A DNA stretch of 64,000 nt, from contig NZ_BMKZ01000005.1 in assembly GCF_014644735.1 (NCBI RefSeq), forward strand, positions 1 through 64,000, written 5' to 3'. Source of the stretch: Caldalkalibacillus thermarum (GTDB taxonomy: Bacteria; Bacillota; Bacilli; Caldalkalibacillales; Caldalkalibacillaceae). Both the position numbers and the translations under genes were made by a program. Below the pieces are notes generated by a model. It saw only the letters and a program-made list of their open reading frames with translations. It ran no database searches and had not been told where the DNA came from. Of the stretch, positions 9,889 to 18,513 are shown one piece after another (the stretch's first letter is position 1; every line of letters starts with the position of its first letter).

Positions 9889-11370
9889 ATGATGTCTTTC
9901 GATCGTGGATCTGGAGTCCAGTTTCATTTGGAAGAGACAGTTTGGCTGAACAACCGGGCCGATGCAACGGAGATTGTCAGCCTGGATCTGGAACCTGATG
10001 TGGAAGTATTGGAACAAGATCAGCTGGTCAACATTAAGGGTTACCTTGTCTTAACGGGCCGCTTCCGAAATACGCCTGAAGAGTTGGATCTGGAAAGCAG
10101 TTCGCTCCAAGAGCAGTTAAAGTTTCAGGACTTGCATGTTGAACAAAAAGAAATTGATCCGATTGACTTGGGGAGAATTGAGAAGCGTTTTCCCCTTGAT
10201 ATTACGGTTCCCTCAAGTAAAGTGGAAAATTTGGATGATGTCTATATTAGCATTGATCAGTTTGACTATTCGCTTCAAAACGGCAACTGTTTAGTGATTG
10301 AGGCGGATATTTCCCTGCTCGGGGTGGAAAACGGCTTAAAAGTGGATAACACCTCCCGTCAACAACATCCATTTGGCGAGCAAGCTTCAGCATTTGGACA
10401 ATCTGACAGAAGGGAGCCGGAAGAAGAGGTGGATGAAGCGGCCAGCCGGAAAGAAGACGTGAATGAAACGGACAACAGGAAAGAAGACGTGAATGAAACG
10501 GACAACAGGAAAGAAGACGTGGATGAAACAGACAGCAGGAAAGGGGAAGACAGCTGGCAAGCAAAAGAGGAAGCCCATGCGTTTCAACAAACGGGGTTCA
10601 GTTTTGAAGTCAGTGCCTCCCAGGCCGATGATAAATCGACCACCCGCCAAGCGGCAGGTGAGGAGGACCTTCTTGTTCAGCCAGAAAAGGGTCCCACAGA
10701 ATCGCTGGAAAAGGGTTCCACAGAACCGCTAGCTGATGTTCAAGCTTCTTCCCGGGCTGAAGAGCAGGAACAACCAACCGGTCAACCGCCTGTTGACAAA
10801 GGGCAGGAAGACGGCCTGGAGATCCAGAGTGAACAGCTAAAGATGGAGCCAGAACCACAAGACGAAACCCGGCCAAACGACAATCAAGAACCACTTGACG
10901 AACAAGAATCACTTGCAGAACAGTCACAAGGTTCAACCGGTCAAGGGGATGAAGATCGGCAGGAGGAAGCAGACCAGAAAGCGGCCGAAGCCGCTGCGCC
11001 CTCCCGTCTGGAGACCACCATTCGGCCTAAGCCTGAAACAAACGGGGCTGAAGACCAGACGGAAGACCAAGGGGAGTCTGTAGGGGAGTCTGTCAGCGCC
11101 GCTGAGACGGCAGCACCGGAACAGGAGGCCCAGCGTCCAGCGGAAAAAGTGGGCAGTTTCATTAGCAAGTTGATGTCAGGTAAAGAAGAGGAGCCTGTCA
11201 AACGTACCAAGTTGAAAATGTGCATTGTCCAACGCCATGAAACGTTAGACCAGATTGCTGAGCGCTATAAGGTGACAGCAGACGAGATTATCCGCTTTAA
11301 CCGTTTACAGACCGGCCAAGTGAATGCAGGGGACGTGATCTATATCCCCATCACAGCCCAACAACAATAA
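9889..11370 (+). CDS. spoVID: Spore coat morphogenetic protein SpoVID
   Basis: Coat protein that in B. subtilis drives encasement of the forespore and binds SafA through a LysM region. The 493-residue product has an N-terminal structured domain (about 1-150, QFHLEETVWL), a very long acidic and Gln/Glu-rich low-complexity linker with an internal 10-residue tandem repeat (about 185-215), and a C-terminal LysM domain (about 444-490, IVQRHETLDQIAERYKV). The start follows GGAAGGAGG at 9874-9882; ATG at 9889 or 9892 is used, and the GTG at 9868 lies upstream of that site. The linker is the variable part of the family. ysxE-like genes follow, as in B. subtilis. Confidence 0.9.
   Translation: MMSFDRGSGVQFHLEETVWLNNRADATEIVSLDLEPDVEVLEQDQLVNIKGYLVLTGRFRNTPEELDLESSSLQEQLKFQDLHVEQKEIDPIDLGRIEKRFPLDITVPSSKVENLDDVYISIDQFDYSLQNGNCLVIEADISLLGVENGLKVDNTSRQQHPFGEQASAFGQSDRREPEEEVDEAASRKEDVNETDNRKEDVNETDNRKEDVDETDSRKGEDSWQAKEEAHAFQQTGFSFEVSASQADDKSTTRQAAGEEDLLVQPEKGPTESLEKGSTEPLADVQASSRAEEQEQPTGQPPVDKGQEDGLEIQSEQLKMEPEPQDETRPNDNQEPLDEQESLAEQSQGSTGQGDEDRQEEADQKAAEAAAPSRLETTIRPKPETNGAEDQTEDQGESVGESVSAAETAAPEQEAQRPAEKVGSFISKLMSGKEEEPVKRTKLKMCIVQRHETLDQIAERYKVTADEIIRFNRLQTGQVNAGDVIYIPITAQQQ
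10441..10530 (+). repeat. Three 30-base direct repeats inside spoVID
   Basis: Three head-to-tail 30-base units start at 10441, 10471 and 10501, and a degenerate partial unit starts at 10531. Each encodes ten residues of the type DNRKEDVNET. The units have no spacers and stay in frame, so this is a coding minisatellite in the disordered linker and not a CRISPR-like array. Confidence 0.9.
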
Positions 11371-11446
11371 AAGGTTTCATCTTCGCCGGTTTTCACTTTT
11401 CCCTTGCTTGGAGCATATTTTCCATCACTCAAAGGGGGGTGAGAGC

Positions 11447-12448
11447 TTGACCCGCCTTTTGTTTGCCTCCCCAGAACTTGAAGCTGTCAGTCAAGCTTAC
11501 CATTTTCAAGTTTATCAGGTCCAGCGTACGGCAGATGGGTTTATACTGGAAACAGACTGCGGGCCAAAGTCGGTGACAGAGATCAAAGATCCAGAGGCAT
11601 TGAAATGGTCCTATCATTGGCGGGAAGCAGCAGTGAGAAGAGGTTTCCGCCAGGTGGACCGTTTCATTTTAACCCGCTGTAAAAGCGCTTATCTTTCTAC
11701 ACCATCCGGATATTTGGTGGTCAGGGACCACCTGAGAGGTGAACCGGTTGATTTTTCCCGCCCAGAGGCATGGCAAGCATTAGGAACATGTACAGCTTTG
11801 ATTCACCGTGCTGTGGAAGATGCTCTGAAGCTGCCATTCGCCTTGGAAACGGTGGAGATTCCAGCGCCGCTTCTCTCCTTTGGCGAGCTGGAAGACTTAA
11901 AACATAGAGTAGAAACAAAACAAAGCAACTTAGCTTCCCTTATTCTGGAACAATGGCCGTTGCTTGATGAACGTTGGCGCGCAGCAGTCCAACTGTACCA
12001 TTTCAGCGAGCCAGTCTTATCCCAAATGCTTTCGTTGCCTTGCTTAAAGTACACATCGTGGAAAGTGGTGGCAGGGTGTTGTCTGGCCTTCGAAGGCCCC
12101 CTTGAAAAACCCGTGTTGGGCTTAAAAGCGTTAGCTCAACTCATGCAAGAGATCTGGCTTCGCTTCGGTGCGGACGAAAGCCAACTGGAGACATTCTTTA
12201 CAGCTTTTGAGCATGGTTATCAGCTGTCAACCTATGCCCTCCATCACTTGCTTGCTCATTTGGTCTATCCGGACCGTCTCTATACATTTCTGCAGAGCTA
12301 TGTTGAGTCGGAGGGGGAGGAAGCTTCCCGGGAGAAAGAATGGGAGCGTTTAACCGCACAGCAGGCCAAACTGGACCGGCTGCATCTATGGGTAGCTAGG
12401 CAAATAGATAAAAGGCGGGAGGCGGCACTCAGCTATGTGGCTGATTGA
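11447..12448 (+). CDS. CotS/YsxE-like spore coat protein (first copy)
   Basis: A protein of about 333 residues lying between spoVID and a recognisable YsxE-type gene. It resembles the aminoglycoside-phosphotransferase-like CotS family in size and in the pattern of N-lobe strands followed by a helical C-lobe (LGTCTALIHRAVEDA near 120). I cannot find the family's HxD-type catalytic loop or the downstream Asp, so it looks like a degenerate kinase fold. AAAGGGGGGTGAG at 11431-11443 points to a TTG start at 11447; the TTG at 11408 lies upstream of that site. It overlaps the next gene by 14 bases. Confidence 0.6.
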   Translation: MTRLLFASPELEAVSQAYHFQVYQVQRTADGFILETDCGPKSVTEIKDPEALKWSYHWREAAVRRGFRQVDRFILTRCKSAYLSTPSGYLVVRDHLRGEPVDFSRPEAWQALGTCTALIHRAVEDALKLPFALETVEIPAPLLSFGELEDLKHRVETKQSNLASLILEQWPLLDERWRAAVQLYHFSEPVLSQMLSLPCLKYTSWKVVAGCCLAFEGPLEKPVLGLKALAQLMQEIWLRFGADESQLETFFTAFEHGYQLSTYALHHLLAHLVYPDRLYTFLQSYVESEGEEASREKEWERLTAQQAKLDRLHLWVARQIDKRREAALSYVAD

Positions 12449-13475
12449 CAAGCAAGAGGCCCCAGCGTTAGTCAGAGAACTGGTCTTGAACGAATACGAT
12501 CTGTATCCGCATAAAACCACACGGGTCGGACGAGTCTTTAAATTGGCTTGTCCGCAGGGAACCTTCGCTTTAAAAGAGACAGCAGCCTCAGTCCAGCAGC
12601 TCCGTTTCCTGGCCAGGTGGTTTGAACAATTTAACCAGAAAGACCAATTTCCCCTCATCCCGTTTTACCCCAATAAATTTGGCGATCCCTTTGTTTGTTA
12701 CTTGGACCGGCTCTATTATGTCACCCCCTGGCTTAATGACGATTTTGAAGCAAAGTACCGGATGGATTGGGAACCGAGCGTGCTGACTGCGTTGGGACGC
12801 CTCCACCGCTTCACCTTAACCCGGACTTCTCTGGTCCAGAAGCCGCTCGAAGCATTGACACAGATGAAAATGCGGTGGCAAAAACTGCTCAGCCGCATGG
12901 AGCAATACAGAAGAAAAGCCGAGCAGAAGCCATTGTGTTCTCCCCTAGAGGGAAGTTTTCTGCTTCACTTTGACAGCTTACATCAACGTGCCGTCCGGTC
13001 GATCGTTCATTTGGAAGCCTGGCTGGAGCGCGGGAAGGGGGAGTACTGCTGGCCCCTTGTGCTTTGTCATGGGCGGCTGACCCGTCCCCATGTGGTGTTT
13101 AAGCACGGAAAATGTTACCTGATTAATTTTGACCACAGCAAAATGGCCCATCCTGTGCTGGACCTGGTACCGTTTTTCAGGCGTCATTTCGCCCATCCGC
13201 TTTCGGGGAGGGCGAAAGATGGCCTGACCTGGCTGGCCGCATATGAAAACCAGTTTCCCCTGAATCGCTTTGACAAAGGATTGCTGGCTATTTTGCTGCT
13301 CTTTCCCGAAGGCCCCTTCACTGAGATTGACATGTATTACCAGAAAAAAAAGGACCTGCCTCCCCTGAAATGTTTGCATCGTTTTGAAAAGGAACTGGAG
13401 CGTTTGCGCCACCTGCGGAGGCTGGCCAAAGCCTTGCTGCACACTACATCCAATCAATCAGCAGAAAAAGGATGA
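12435..13475 (+). CDS. ysxE: CotS family spore coat protein, YsxE-like
   Basis: A 346-residue protein of the CotS/YsxE/YutH group, which shares the aminoglycoside phosphotransferase (choline-kinase-like) fold. The kinase-like catalytic segment is visible as LCHGRLTRPHVVF near residue 212, followed by LINFDHSKMAHPVLDL where kinases have the metal-binding DxD region. In canonical kinases the loop reads HGD; here Arg replaces the catalytic Asp, so activity is doubtful. The gene overlaps the preceding CotS-like gene and lies downstream of spoVID, as ysxE does in B. subtilis. A coat role is inferred from family and context. Confidence 0.72.
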   Translation: MWLIDKQEAPALVRELVLNEYDLYPHKTTRVGRVFKLACPQGTFALKETAASVQQLRFLARWFEQFNQKDQFPLIPFYPNKFGDPFVCYLDRLYYVTPWLNDDFEAKYRMDWEPSVLTALGRLHRFTLTRTSLVQKPLEALTQMKMRWQKLLSRMEQYRRKAEQKPLCSPLEGSFLLHFDSLHQRAVRSIVHLEAWLERGKGEYCWPLVLCHGRLTRPHVVFKHGKCYLINFDHSKMAHPVLDLVPFFRRHFAHPLSGRAKDGLTWLAAYENQFPLNRFDKGLLAILLLFPEGPFTEIDMYYQKKKDLPPLKCLHRFEKELERLRHLRRLAKALLHTTSNQSAEKG

Positions 13476-13674
13476 TCACAAAAATCACCAGCAGCAGCAA
13501 CACATCAAACGCTGTGGGAAAAATGATGGTTCGTACCAATTGAAAAATGGCCAGGGGAAGAAAAATCTGTGCGGCAATCTCTTTCGACTTATAACCCCAA
13601 TACTTGCAACGCTGCTTAAATTGCAAGTAGTGTTGTTTAATTTTATATTTGTTCAATTTTAAGTTTAAGCTCAT
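13444..13674 (-). CDS. Small membrane protein of unknown function
   Basis: A 76-residue reverse-strand reading frame begins MSLNLKLNK, has a basic amphipathic N-terminal half with many Lys, Tyr and Arg, and ends in a strongly hydrophobic segment (about 48-75) that should cross the membrane once or twice. AGGTGAT lies six bases before the ATG at 13674. Its last 32 bases overlap the end of the convergent ysxE-like gene. I do not recognise the family. The ribosome binding site and the clean hydrophobic tail support a real gene, although it is short. Confidence 0.55.
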   Translation of the reverse strand: MSLNLKLNKYKIKQHYLQFKQRCKYWGYKSKEIAAQIFLPLAIFQLVRTIIFPTAFDVLLLLVIFVIILFLLIDWM

Positions 13675-13811
13675 GATGATCACCTGAAGGAGAGTCTAGT
13701 ACAGCATATGCAAAGCGGAAATAAACGGATACACACTGATCTGTGTGATTTCCCTCCGGCAAGGCAAATGCGTCCCCAATCACTTGAATATTGGCTCTGT
13801 GCAGACTGGGC

Positions 13812-13840
13812 TTGACGAAGGCAGGTATAGACAGTAAAAT
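13812..13840 (+). promoter_or_regulatory. Sigma-A promoter of the valS leader
   Basis: TTGACG at 13812-13817 and TAAAAT at 13835-13840 are 17 bases apart. The predicted start near 13847 gives a leader of roughly 500 bases, consistent with a T-box regulated synthetase gene. Confidence 0.7.
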
Positions 13841-13892
13841 AATGGTCAAACATAGGTGTAACGTCAGTCGTACAATATCCCATACAGGTTGA

Positions 13893-14267
13893 CGACGATG
13901 AGAGGGAAGAGTAGATAGCGGCGTCATTACAGAGAGGAAAATGCGAGGCTGAAACATTTTCCATGACAAAGCTGTTGAAGGTCGCCCTCGAGTCATTTTC
14001 CTGAACCTTGCCCCAAAAGGGTATGGCCTGGGGGAGCATACCATGCTTTTAAGGCTTAAGGTGAGGCAAGCAGTAGGGAAAATCGGTAGAGCCGTTATCT
14101 CTTTGAGGGTACTTGCCAAGTCGGCGGCTGATTCAAAGCGCCGGGTCTTCCGTGTGGACTCCGTGTGTTCAACTGGGGCCTGGCGGCTTGTGCCGTGAAA
14201 AGGCAAGTAAAAAAAGGTGGTACCGCGGAGTCTCTTCGTCCTTTTGGATGAGGGGCTTTTTTATTTG
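13893..14267 (+). promoter_or_regulatory. T-box leader of valS, valine specifier
   Basis: This is a tRNA-sensing leader. The T-box sequence GGTGGTACCGCG lies at 14216-14227. Stem I has the AGTA side of the specifier loop near 13910, an AGAGAGG motif near 13931, and a lower helix pairing GAGGG (13902-13906) with CCCTC (13985-13989). The codon on the 3' side of that loop is GTC at 13981-13983, a valine codon followed by a purine, as expected. Uncharged tRNA(Val) should therefore favour the antiterminator and valS expression. The region between the small reverse gene and valS (13684-14367) contains nothing else I can support; the reverse-strand reading frames there are shadows of this RNA. Confidence 0.88.
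14228..14265 (+). terminator. Leader terminator of the valS T-box
   Basis: A GC-rich arm that includes TCTTCGTCC pairs with GGATGAGGGG across a short T-rich loop and is followed by a run of six T. Its 5' arm overlaps the T-box sequence, so it is mutually exclusive with the antiterminator. Confidence 0.75.
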
Positions 14268-14367
14268 TTTACCGGTGTATTGCCTGTTTAAGTTTGGCAT
14301 CTAGCGAGCATATCCAGTAAACGTTGGCGTGTTGCAAAAAATATGAAGTCCTAAGGAGTGAGCGTTG

Positions 14368-17043
14368 ATGAGCAACGAAACAGGGCTGTCCATGCCCACC
14401 AAATATGACCCTCAACAGACCGAGGGCAAATGGTATCAATTCTGGCTGGAACACGGGTTTTTCAAGCCCAGTGAGGACCCGCAAAAAGAGCCGTTTACCA
14501 TAGTCATCCCGCCGCCCAATGTAACCGGCCGCCTGCATCTGGGCCATGCCTGGGATGGCACGCTGCAAGATATCATTATCCGCATCAAGCGCATGCAGGG
14601 CTATGATGCGCTGTGGCTGCCCGGGATGGACCATGCCGGCATTGCCACCCAGGCCCGGGTGGAAGCCAAATTGAAAGAAGAGGGCAAAACCCGCTATGAT
14701 TTGGGGCGGGAAGCTTTTGTTGAACAAGTGTGGAAATGGAAAGAAGAGTATGCCTCCGTCATCCGTGAACAATGGGCCAAGCTCGGTTTGTCCCTGGATT
14801 ACTCCCGGGAGCGGTTTACCCTGGATGAAGGTTTGTCCAAGGCCGTGCGGGAAGTGTTTGTCCGCCTGTATGAAAAAGGGTTGATCTACCGGGGCAAATA
14901 TATCATTAACTGGGACCCGGAGACCCGCACTGCCCTGTCTGACATAGAAGTCGAATACAAAGAAGTGAAAGGGCACCTGTATCATTTGCGCTATCCGCTC
15001 GTGGATGGCAGCGGCTATATTGAAGTGGCCACCACCCGTCCGGAGACGATGCTGGGGGATACCGCTGTGGCCGTTCATCCTGAAGATGAGCGTTACCAGC
15101 ATCTGATTGGCAAAAGGGTCAAGCTGCCCATCGTCGGCCGGGAGATCCCCATTATTGCCGATGAGTACGTCGATCCGGAATTTGGCAGCGGTGCGGTGAA
15201 AATTACCCCGGCCCATGACCTCAATGACTTTGAAGTTGGCCAGCGCCATCAACTGGAGCAGATTCTGGTCATGGATGAAAGCGGCCGCATGAATGAAAAT
15301 GCAGGCCCCTATCAAGGGTTGGACCGTTTTGAGTGCCGCAAGCAAATTGTCAAAGATCTTCAAGATCAGGGCGTGCTGTTCAAAATTGAAGACCATGTGC
15401 ACAGCGTGGGGCACAGCCAGCGCAGCGGGGCTGTGGTCGAGCCGTACCTTTCCACCCAGTGGTTTGTCAAAATGAAGCCGCTGGCTGAACAGGCGATCCG
15501 TCTGCAACACAAAGAGGAGACCAAGGTCAACTTTGTCCCGGAGCGCTTTGAAAAGATTTATTTACACTGGATTGAGAATGTGCGTGACTGGTGCATTTCC
15601 CGTCAGCTGTGGTGGGGGCACCGCATCCCGGCCTGGTACACACCGGACGGCGAGGTGATTGTGGCCCGCACGGAGGAGGAAGCGAAAAAGATCGCCCAGG
15701 AAAAATACGGCACAACAGACATTACCCAAGATGAAGATGTGCTGGACACCTGGTTCAGCTCCGGCTTGTGGCCTTTCTCCACCATGGGCTGGCCGGATGA
15801 GACCGCGGATATGAAGCGTTACTATCCCACCGACTGCCTGGTGACAGGTTACGACATTATCTACTTCTGGGTGGCCCGCATGATCTTTACCGCCTTGGAG
15901 TTTACGAAGGCCCGCCCCTTTAAAGACGTCCTGATTCATGGCCTGATCCGTGATGCCCAGGGACGCAAAATGTCCAAATCGCTGGGCAACGGGGTCGACC
16001 CAATGGATGTGATTGAAAAACATGGGGCTGATGCTTTGCGCTTTATGCTTGCCACCGGCAGTTCACCGGGACATGATTTGCGCTTCCATTGGGAGAAAGT
16101 GGAGGCGGCCCGCAACTTTGCCAACAAAATCTGGAACGCTTCCCGCTTTGCTTTGATGAACCTGCAGGACTTTGACGGGGAGCAGGTGGATCTTGGCGGC
16201 GAGCTGTCTGCACCCAACCGCTGGATTTTGCACCGTCTCAACCACACCGTGCGCGAAGTGACCAAGCTGGCTGACCAGTATGAGTTTGGTGAGGCAGGAC
16301 GTCTGTTGTATCATTTCATCTGGGATGAGTTGTGTGACTGGTATATCGAGATGGCCAAGATTCCGCTGTATGGTGATGATACAGGCGCCAAGCGGGAAAC
16401 CCAGGCTGTCCTGGCCTATACCCTGGATCAGACCTTACGTCTGTTACATCCGTTTATGCCCTTTATTACCGAGGAAATATGGCAGCATCTGCCCCACAGC
16501 GGCCCAAGCATTACGGTAGCCAGCTGGCCTGAAGCCAGAGACGAGTTTGACCATCCTGAAACGGAAAAAGAGATGAACCTGATCATGGATGTGATCCGGG
16601 CCGTGCGCAACATTCGCGCAGAGGTGAATGTGCCTCTGAGTAAAGCAGTGAATATCCTGATCAAACCGTCCTCTCCGGTTCATGAACAATTTGTGCAGCG
16701 GAATAAGGAGATTATTGCCCGCTTGACCAATCCGCATGAATTGAAGATCAGCACGTCCCTGGAGGCCCCTGAACAAGCCATGTCTTCCGTCGTGAACGGG
16801 GCTGAAGTGTATCTGCCTTTGGCCGGCTTGATCGATATTGAGCAAGAGTTAGCCCGCCTGGCTAAAGAAAAAGAAAAACTGGAGTCCGAAGTGGCCCGGG
16901 CCGAGAAGAAGTTATCCAACCCAGGCTTTGTAGAGAAGGCGCCGCGACACGTTGTGGAAGCTGAACGGGAAAAACTGAAGAGTTATCAGGAACAGTTGCA
17001 ACAGGTGACAGAGCGGATCAGAGAGTTGCAAAAAATGGCTTAA
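14368..17043 (+). CDS. valS: Valyl-tRNA synthetase
   Basis: Class Ia synthetase charging tRNA(Val). The 891-residue product has the HIGH-type motif HLGHAWDG near residue 52, a large CP1 editing domain (about 190-340), the KMSKS motif [11 protein letters not shown] near 533, an anticodon-binding domain, and the C-terminal ValRS coiled-coil arm (about 820-890, rich in Lys and Glu). The ATG at 14368 is used because AAGGAGTGA at 14353-14361 fits it; the TTG just before is in frame. It is controlled by the upstream T-box and followed by folC 13 bases later. Confidence 0.97.
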   Translation: MSNETGLSMPTKYDPQQTEGKWYQFWLEHGFFKPSEDPQKEPFTIVIPPPNVTGRLHLGHAWDGTLQDIIIRIKRMQGYDALWLPGMDHAGIATQARVEAKLKEEGKTRYDLGREAFVEQVWKWKEEYASVIREQWAKLGLSLDYSRERFTLDEGLSKAVREVFVRLYEKGLIYRGKYIINWDPETRTALSDIEVEYKEVKGHLYHLRYPLVDGSGYIEVATTRPETMLGDTAVAVHPEDERYQHLIGKRVKLPIVGREIPIIADEYVDPEFGSGAVKITPAHDLNDFEVGQRHQLEQILVMDESGRMNENAGPYQGLDRFECRKQIVKDLQDQGVLFKIEDHVHSVGHSQRSGAVVEPYLSTQWFVKMKPLAEQAIRLQHKEETKVNFVPERFEKIYLHWIENVRDWCISRQLWWGHRIPAWYTPDGEVIVARTEEEAKKIAQEKYGTTDITQDEDVLDTWFSSGLWPFSTMGWPDETADMKRYYPTDCLVTGYDIIYFWVARMIFTALEFTKARPFKDVLIHGLIRDAQGRKMSKSLGNGVDPMDVIEKHGADALRFMLATGSSPGHDLRFHWEKVEAARNFANKIWNASRFALMNLQDFDGEQVDLGGELSAPNRWILHRLNHTVREVTKLADQYEFGEAGRLLYHFIWDELCDWYIEMAKIPLYGDDTGAKRETQAVLAYTLDQTLRLLHPFMPFITEEIWQHLPHSGPSITVASWPEARDEFDHPETEKEMNLIMDVIRAVRNIRAEVNVPLSKAVNILIKPSSPVHEQFVQRNKEIIARLTNPHELKISTSLEAPEQAMSSVVNGAEVYLPLAGLIDIEQELARLAKEKEKLESEVARAEKKLSNPGFVEKAPRHVVEAEREKLKSYQEQLQQVTERIRELQKMA

Positions 17044-17056
17044 CGGGGGATGTAAG

Positions 17057-18376
17057 ATGGGTTTTCAAACAGCACAGGAAGCTATTGAATGGATTCACAG
17101 CCTGAAGCATTTGGGCATCAAACCGGGTCTGAAGCGGATGGAATGGCTGATGGAGCGGCTGGGCCATCCCGAGCGTTTGCTCAAATGTGTGCATATCGCC
17201 GGAACGAACGGCAAAGGTTCCACCCTGGCCTTTATGCGGCACGTGTTGCAGGAAGCGGGGTATCAGGTAGGCACATTTACCTCCCCCTACCTGATCCGCT
17301 TTCAAAACCGCATCCAGGTGAATGGAGAGGATATCGCCGATGGGCACCTGGTGCAGGTGGTGAACAAAATCAAGCCGCTGGTGGAGGAGCTGGCCCAGAC
17401 TGAGCTGGGCTCGCCAACGGAATTTGAAGTGGTAACCACGCTGGCCATTGAATATTTTGCCCGCATTGCCTCACCCGATGTGGTGCTGTGGGAAACGGGC
17501 CTGGGCGGCCGTCTGGACTCTACCAACATTGTGATCCCTATTGCCACAGTCATTACCAATGTGGGCTATGACCACATGCACCTTTTGGGTGATACCCTGG
17601 AGTCAATTGCAGCGGAGAAAGCGGGGATCATCAAGCCGGGTGTGCCTCTGATTACCGCCGTTGAAGAGAATGGGCCATATCAAGTGATAGAACGGACGGC
17701 CAAGGAGAAAAAGGCTTCAATCTACCGTTTAGGACAAGCCTTTTTCATTGAGGATCAAGCCCATGATGAAGAAGGTCAGTCCTTTTCATACCGTTCCTTA
17801 TTTACCCGGCTTGAGCAGTTGCACATCCGGATGAAAGGGGTGCACCAGCTTCACAACGCTGCTGTCGCCTTAATGACACTGGAAGTGCTGAAGCAGTTTT
17901 ATGCCCTGATTTGGGAAGAGGAGGAACTGCGGCGGGGGCTGGAGCAAACCACCTGGTCCGGCCGTCTGGAAGTGATACAGAACGAGCCCTTGGTGCTGCT
18001 GGACGGGGCCCATAACCCCCAGGGGATGGAGGCTTTGGCTCAGTCTCTTGCGCGCCATTATCCCCGTCATCAATGGACAATTATCTTTTCAGCCATGAAA
18101 GACAAACCGGTGGCGGAGATGATCAAACCTCTGGCAGGCGTCGCCAAGCGATTGGTCCTGACCCAGTTTGAGGGGGGACCGCGCACAGCAGCAGCAAGTG
18201 ATTTGCTGCAAGCAGCAGAGCAAAGCCTGCGCCAGGTGGATTTCGATATTTCAATGGAACCAGATTGGGAACAAGCTTACCGCCAAGCCGTGGCCTCGGC
18301 AGGAACACAAGAGGGGATTTGCTTTGCAGGCTCACTCTATTTCATCTCTGAGGTGCGTCAAAAATTGAGAGGGTAA
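17057..18376 (+). CDS. folC: Folylpolyglutamate synthase / dihydrofolate synthase
   Basis: Adds glutamate to dihydropteroate and to reduced folates using ATP. The 439-residue Mur-ligase-family protein shows the P-loop HIAGTNGKGST near residue 45, TFTSPYL near 73, WETGLGGRLDSTN near 145, and LDGAHNPQGM near 315. The start ATG lies 13 bases after valS with GGGGGATGTAAG before it. The valS-folC linkage is the usual Bacillus arrangement. Confidence 0.96.
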   Translation: MGFQTAQEAIEWIHSLKHLGIKPGLKRMEWLMERLGHPERLLKCVHIAGTNGKGSTLAFMRHVLQEAGYQVGTFTSPYLIRFQNRIQVNGEDIADGHLVQVVNKIKPLVEELAQTELGSPTEFEVVTTLAIEYFARIASPDVVLWETGLGGRLDSTNIVIPIATVITNVGYDHMHLLGDTLESIAAEKAGIIKPGVPLITAVEENGPYQVIERTAKEKKASIYRLGQAFFIEDQAHDEEGQSFSYRSLFTRLEQLHIRMKGVHQLHNAAVALMTLEVLKQFYALIWEEEELRRGLEQTTWSGRLEVIQNEPLVLLDGAHNPQGMEALAQSLARHYPRHQWTIIFSAMKDKPVAEMIKPLAGVAKRLVLTQFEGGPRTAAASDLLQAAEQSLRQVDFDISMEPDWEQAYRQAVASAGTQEGICFAGSLYFISEVRQKLRG

Positions 18377-18428
18377 ATTTTGTCAAAAAATGCAGGACGA
18401 TTGGCATAGTCAAATCTTCCTAAATTGA

Positions 18429-18457
18429 TTGTCATTTCCCCAAAAAAAGTGTAAGAT
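18429..18457 (+). promoter_or_regulatory. Sigma-A-like promoter before the GGDEF gene
   Basis: TTGTCA at 18429-18434 and TAAGAT at 18452-18457 have a 17-base spacer, placing a start near 18464, about 50 bases before the coding region. Confidence 0.55.
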
Positions 18458-18513
18458 AAACGTAGATTTAGGGTGGGTTTAAGGCGTGCAGTGTGATAAG
18501 GAGCGGTGGGGAA

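Noticed and set aside
10441-10540. CRISPR-like short repeats
   Set aside because: The units are contiguous with no spacers, keep the spoVID frame, and encode a ten-residue protein repeat. No cas gene is in the window.
13643-14206. Reverse-strand frames of 187 and 119 codons opposite the valS leader
   Set aside because: They lie antisense to a well-supported T-box leader and promoter, have no good ribosome binding site, and their sequence is a by-product of the structured RNA.
14269-15510. 413-codon reverse-strand frame opposite valS
   Set aside because: It is a shadow of the valS codon pattern, with no ribosome binding site or recognisable domain.
15562-16023. Possible second gene in the valS region on the reverse strand
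   Set aside because: Shadow frame; valS is full length and uninterrupted on the forward strand.
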